Shown here: one piece after another, positions 61,879 through 64,000 of the stretch
Position numbering within the stretch: position 1 is the first letter of the stretch
Layout of the letters: every line of letters begins with the position of its first letter
DNA from: Chitinophaga deserti
Lineage (GTDB): Bacteria > Bacteroidota > Bacteroidia > Chitinophagales > Chitinophagaceae
Assembly (NCBI RefSeq): GCF_003149455.1
Contig: NZ_QFFK01000002.1
Location: 682,001 to 746,000, forward strand
Reading direction: 5' to 3'
Length of the DNA: 64,000 nucleotides
Position numbers and translations under genes: made by a program
The notes under the pieces: model-generated
Database searches by the model: none
What the model was told of the DNA's origin: nothing
What the model saw: the letters and a program-made list of their open reading frames with translations, nothing else

Positions 61879-62892
61879 GTGTCAGAAACAGTAGTCAACA
61901 CATTCGGAAACCAGCAGGCTGGAAGCAGGTATCCCCGCAATAACTTAACGAAGGATCACCACTTGTTATCCAGTCCGTCCGGTAATAATACCCGGGTGGG
62001 CAAAATGTTGCATTTGAAGAATGCTGCCATAGTGAAAAACTCGATCTTCAATCCGGCACGTTTTCGGTTCGAAAACAGCTATGCACACATATTATCTATC
62101 AGCGCATTTGCACAATTCAGGAAACTGTATTTGTATTTACTTCCCGGCAAGCGTATAGACCGGGCCATATGGATTTCAGACGAATGGAGTGCAGAGTATT
62201 ATCATTGGCTCTCTGATGCTTTGCCCAGACTGATTGCTGTAGAAAACCTGCGTCATTCGCATGTGGTGTTGTTGCCGGAAAGGTACCGGGAAAAGCCTTA
62301 CGTGGAACAATCATTACAGCTGCTTGGCTTCCGCTGGGAGTATTATAACATAACCCGGATTGTGCGTGTTCGCGAGCTGGTGTCATCAGCCCATACAGCT
62401 CCAACGGGCTTATTCCATAAGCCGGCTATTCTGGCATTGCGTAACCGCATGCGTTTGCCTGCGCTCATAGCAAACCGGAAGATTTACATCAGCCGCAAAA
62501 AAGCTGTACGCCGTCATATTTTGAATGAAGAGTCTGTAATGAACCTGGTTATATCAATGGGTTATGAAGTGCATTTCTTCGAAGATTACGATTTGGTAAC
62601 CCAGATAAAGCTAATGTCGGAAACGCGGTTTCTGATTGGCCTGCATGGCGCGGGCCTCACTAATATGCTGTTTATGCCGGAAGCGGGCAGTGTCCTGGAG
62701 TTAAGACGGGAGAACGAAACACATTTTAACTGTTTTTATCATCAGGCAATTGCGCTACATCACCATTATTACAATCTGCAGTGTCATACTAATACTGATG
62801 ATACACATATTGCTGATTTTACTGTTAACGGGGATGCGCTGAAAAAGGCAATTATACAAATGGAAGCTGATATTGCTAAGTTCATTCTATGA
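61879..62892 (+). CDS. GT61-like glycosyltransferase (DUF563)
   Basis: 337 aa from a GTG at 61879, directly after an in-frame TAG at 61873; a shorter start is possible. DUF563/GT61 features: ERAIWISDEWSAEYYHWLSDALPRLIAVENL region (WSAEYYHWLSDALPRL), RKIYISRKKAVRRHILNEE, and the sugar-binding end LIGLHGAGLTNMLFMPEAGS at about 251-270. GT61 members add xylose, GlcNAc or similar to glycans. No signal peptide, so it acts in the cytosol on a precursor. Followed by a paralogue. Confidence 0.87.
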   Translation: MSETVVNTFGNQQAGSRYPRNNLTKDHHLLSSPSGNNTRVGKMLHLKNAAIVKNSIFNPARFRFENSYAHILSISAFAQFRKLYLYLLPGKRIDRAIWISDEWSAEYYHWLSDALPRLIAVENLRHSHVVLLPERYREKPYVEQSLQLLGFRWEYYNITRIVRVRELVSSAHTAPTGLFHKPAILALRNRMRLPALIANRKIYISRKKAVRRHILNEESVMNLVISMGYEVHFFEDYDLVTQIKLMSETRFLIGLHGAGLTNMLFMPEAGSVLELRRENETHFNCFYHQAIALHHHYYNLQCHTNTDDTHIADFTVNGDALKKAIIQMEADIAKFIL

Positions 62893-63094
62893 TAATTATC
62901 ATGTGGAATGCATCTCCAACACTATGGATTGCGCAACTAGATAGGTTAGTTTCCGGCAGCAATATTATATTTTTTATTTCAAACCCGGGCTGATGCCGGA
63001 TGTATCGCTGCTGTGCAACTTCGGAGCCAATTTATTTTGTTTGTTGATAGCATTTAATTGTATGCTTGTTGTTGTATTTCAATAAGTTATTATA

Positions 63095-64000
63095 ATGCCG
63101 ATGAGAAAGCAGCAGGCGGAGAAAAGACTTCTCCGCGTGTATTTTAGAAGAGAACAGCAATTGTGTGCGTCTGGTAATAATTTCCCAACCGGCCCAAAGT
63201 TGAAATTAAAGTATGCAGCAATACTGAAGGCCTCGATCTTCAATCCAGCACGTTTCAGGTTCGAAAACAGCTATGCACATATACTCCCAATCACTGCATT
63301 TGCCCAATTCAAAAAACTGTATTTGTATTTGCTCCCCGGCAAACGTATAGATCGTGCCATATGGATTACAGACGAATGGAGCGCGGAATATTACCATTGG
63401 CTGTCTGACGCATTGCCCAGACTGATTGCAATGGAAAACATGAAGGCTTCGCATGTTGTGTTGTTACCGAAAAGGTACAGGGAGAAAAGTTACGTGGAGC
63501 AATCGTTACGGATGCTGGGTTTCCGATGGAAGTACTACAACATTTCCCGGATCGTACGTGTACGTGATCTGGTATCGCCCGCGCATACTGCACCTACTGG
63601 TTCATTCCATGAACCGGCTATAATGAGATTGCGTAACAGGATGAGTTTGCCCGGTATCGATGCTGGCCGGAAGATTTATATCAGCCGGAAGAAAGCTTCC
63701 CGCCGTCATATACTGAACGAAGAAGCGGTGGTGAAAATCGTTAAATCATGTGGTTATGAATTGCATTACTTCGAAGAGTATGACCTGGCTACCCAAATCA
63801 GGCTGATGTCGGAAACGCGGTTTCTGATTGGCCTGCATGGCGCGGGGCTCACTAATATGCTGTTTATGCCCGAAGGTAGCAGGGTGCTGGAGTTAAGGCC
63901 TGAGAACGCAACTGATCTTAACTGTTTTTGTCATCAGGCTTCAGCACTTAAACACCATTACTACTATCTACAGTGCGAAGCCAATACAGATGTTATGCAG
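63095..64000 (+). CDS. Second GT61-like glycosyltransferase, truncated by the window end
   Basis: An open frame of 302 codons runs from ATG 63095 to the last base with no stop, so the C-terminus lies outside the window. It opens MPMRKQQAEKRLLRVYFRRE, then aligns with the preceding gene throughout: FNPARFRFENSYAHIL, WSAEYYHWLSDALPRLIAME, RKIYISRKKASRRHILNEE and LIGLHGAGLTNMLFMPEGS. The first about 40 residues differ from the first copy. An ATG at 63101 is an alternative start. Tandem paralogue, probably part of a surface-glycan cluster that continues to the right. Confidence 0.87.
   Translation, partial: MPMRKQQAEKRLLRVYFRREQQLCASGNNFPTGPKLKLKYAAILKASIFNPARFRFENSYAHILPITAFAQFKKLYLYLLPGKRIDRAIWITDEWSAEYYHWLSDALPRLIAMENMKASHVVLLPKRYREKSYVEQSLRMLGFRWKYYNISRIVRVRDLVSPAHTAPTGSFHEPAIMRLRNRMSLPGIDAGRKIYISRKKASRRHILNEEAVVKIVKSCGYELHYFEEYDLATQIRLMSETRFLIGLHGAGLTNMLFMPEGSRVLELRPENATDLNCFCHQASALKHHYYYLQCEANTDVMQ

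Overview
The window looks like a chromosomal segment of a Bacteroidota bacterium, most probably a Chitinophagaceae member close to Chitinophaga. The reasons are the gene families (DUF3078 outer-membrane protein, CarboxypepD_reg-like protein, 7TMR-DISM kinase, LytS/LytTR pair, heptaprenylglyceryl-phosphate-synthase family, B12-dependent ribonucleotide reductase), the TAnnTTTG-type promoters (best seen before frr, acpP and a candidate small RNA), and the rarity of strong Shine-Dalgarno sites. Most of the window is dense housekeeping and regulatory sequence. No tRNA, rRNA, CRISPR array, prophage or insertion sequence was recognised.

Layout. 0-1.5 kb: a RhuM-Fic/Doc gene with a decayed gene in front of it. 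1.5-5 kb: a glycosyltransferase-HAD fusion, rbfA and a LolC/E-type permease, followed by an 11-bp tandem repeat. 5-13 kb: transketolase N-half, a WecA/MraY-family enzyme, frr, an EamA transporter, PPK2, mscL, a DUF3078 protein, scpA and an AraC regulator. 13-17 kb: a redox/stress group (two pirins, YceI, nitroreductase, OsmC). 17-22 kb: a minus-strand run of dxs, a ferredoxin-reductase-like protein and a PAS protein that stops after its phosphoacceptor helix. 22-29 kb: LytS/LytTR, PcrB-family synthase and nrdJ. 29-30.15 kb: a gene-free stretch with a candidate small RNA and a second 11-bp repeat. 30-36 kb: a Dph6-like ATPase, PhoD phosphatase, small envelope proteins, a GNAT protein and an atypical PRPP-synthetase paralogue. 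36-41.5 kb: an RND efflux operon (adaptor, pump, TolC). 42-44 kb: acpP-fabF-rnc. 44-49 kb: a WYL regulator with a GyrI-like protein, then cydAB with a candidate FNR-type site. 49-54 kb: a hybrid kinase and the cassette umuC / unknown 161-aa protein / SRAP behind twin operator-like dyads. 54-57.6 kb: a cobalamin riboswitch and metE. 57.6-64 kb: cupin, aquaporin, a NarL-type two-component pair and two tandem GT61-like glycosyltransferases, the second cut by the window end.

How the genes fit together. Two loci 26 kb apart point to a B12-centred physiology. nrdJ makes deoxynucleotides with adenosylcobalamin, while the B12-independent methionine synthase metE sits behind a cobalamin riboswitch and is presumably off when B12 is plentiful. 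cydAB, with its FNR-like site, suggests life at low oxygen. The best candidate for an undescribed system is the damage-tolerance cassette at 51.2-54.0 kb. It couples a Y-family polymerase (with no UmuD seen beside it) to a DNA-protein crosslinking SRAP enzyme through an unrecognised 161-aa protein, and two palindromic 19-bp sites 22 bp apart overlap its likely promoter. The candidate small RNA at 29.79-29.91 kb and the two 11-bp intergenic repeats are the main unexplained non-coding signals.
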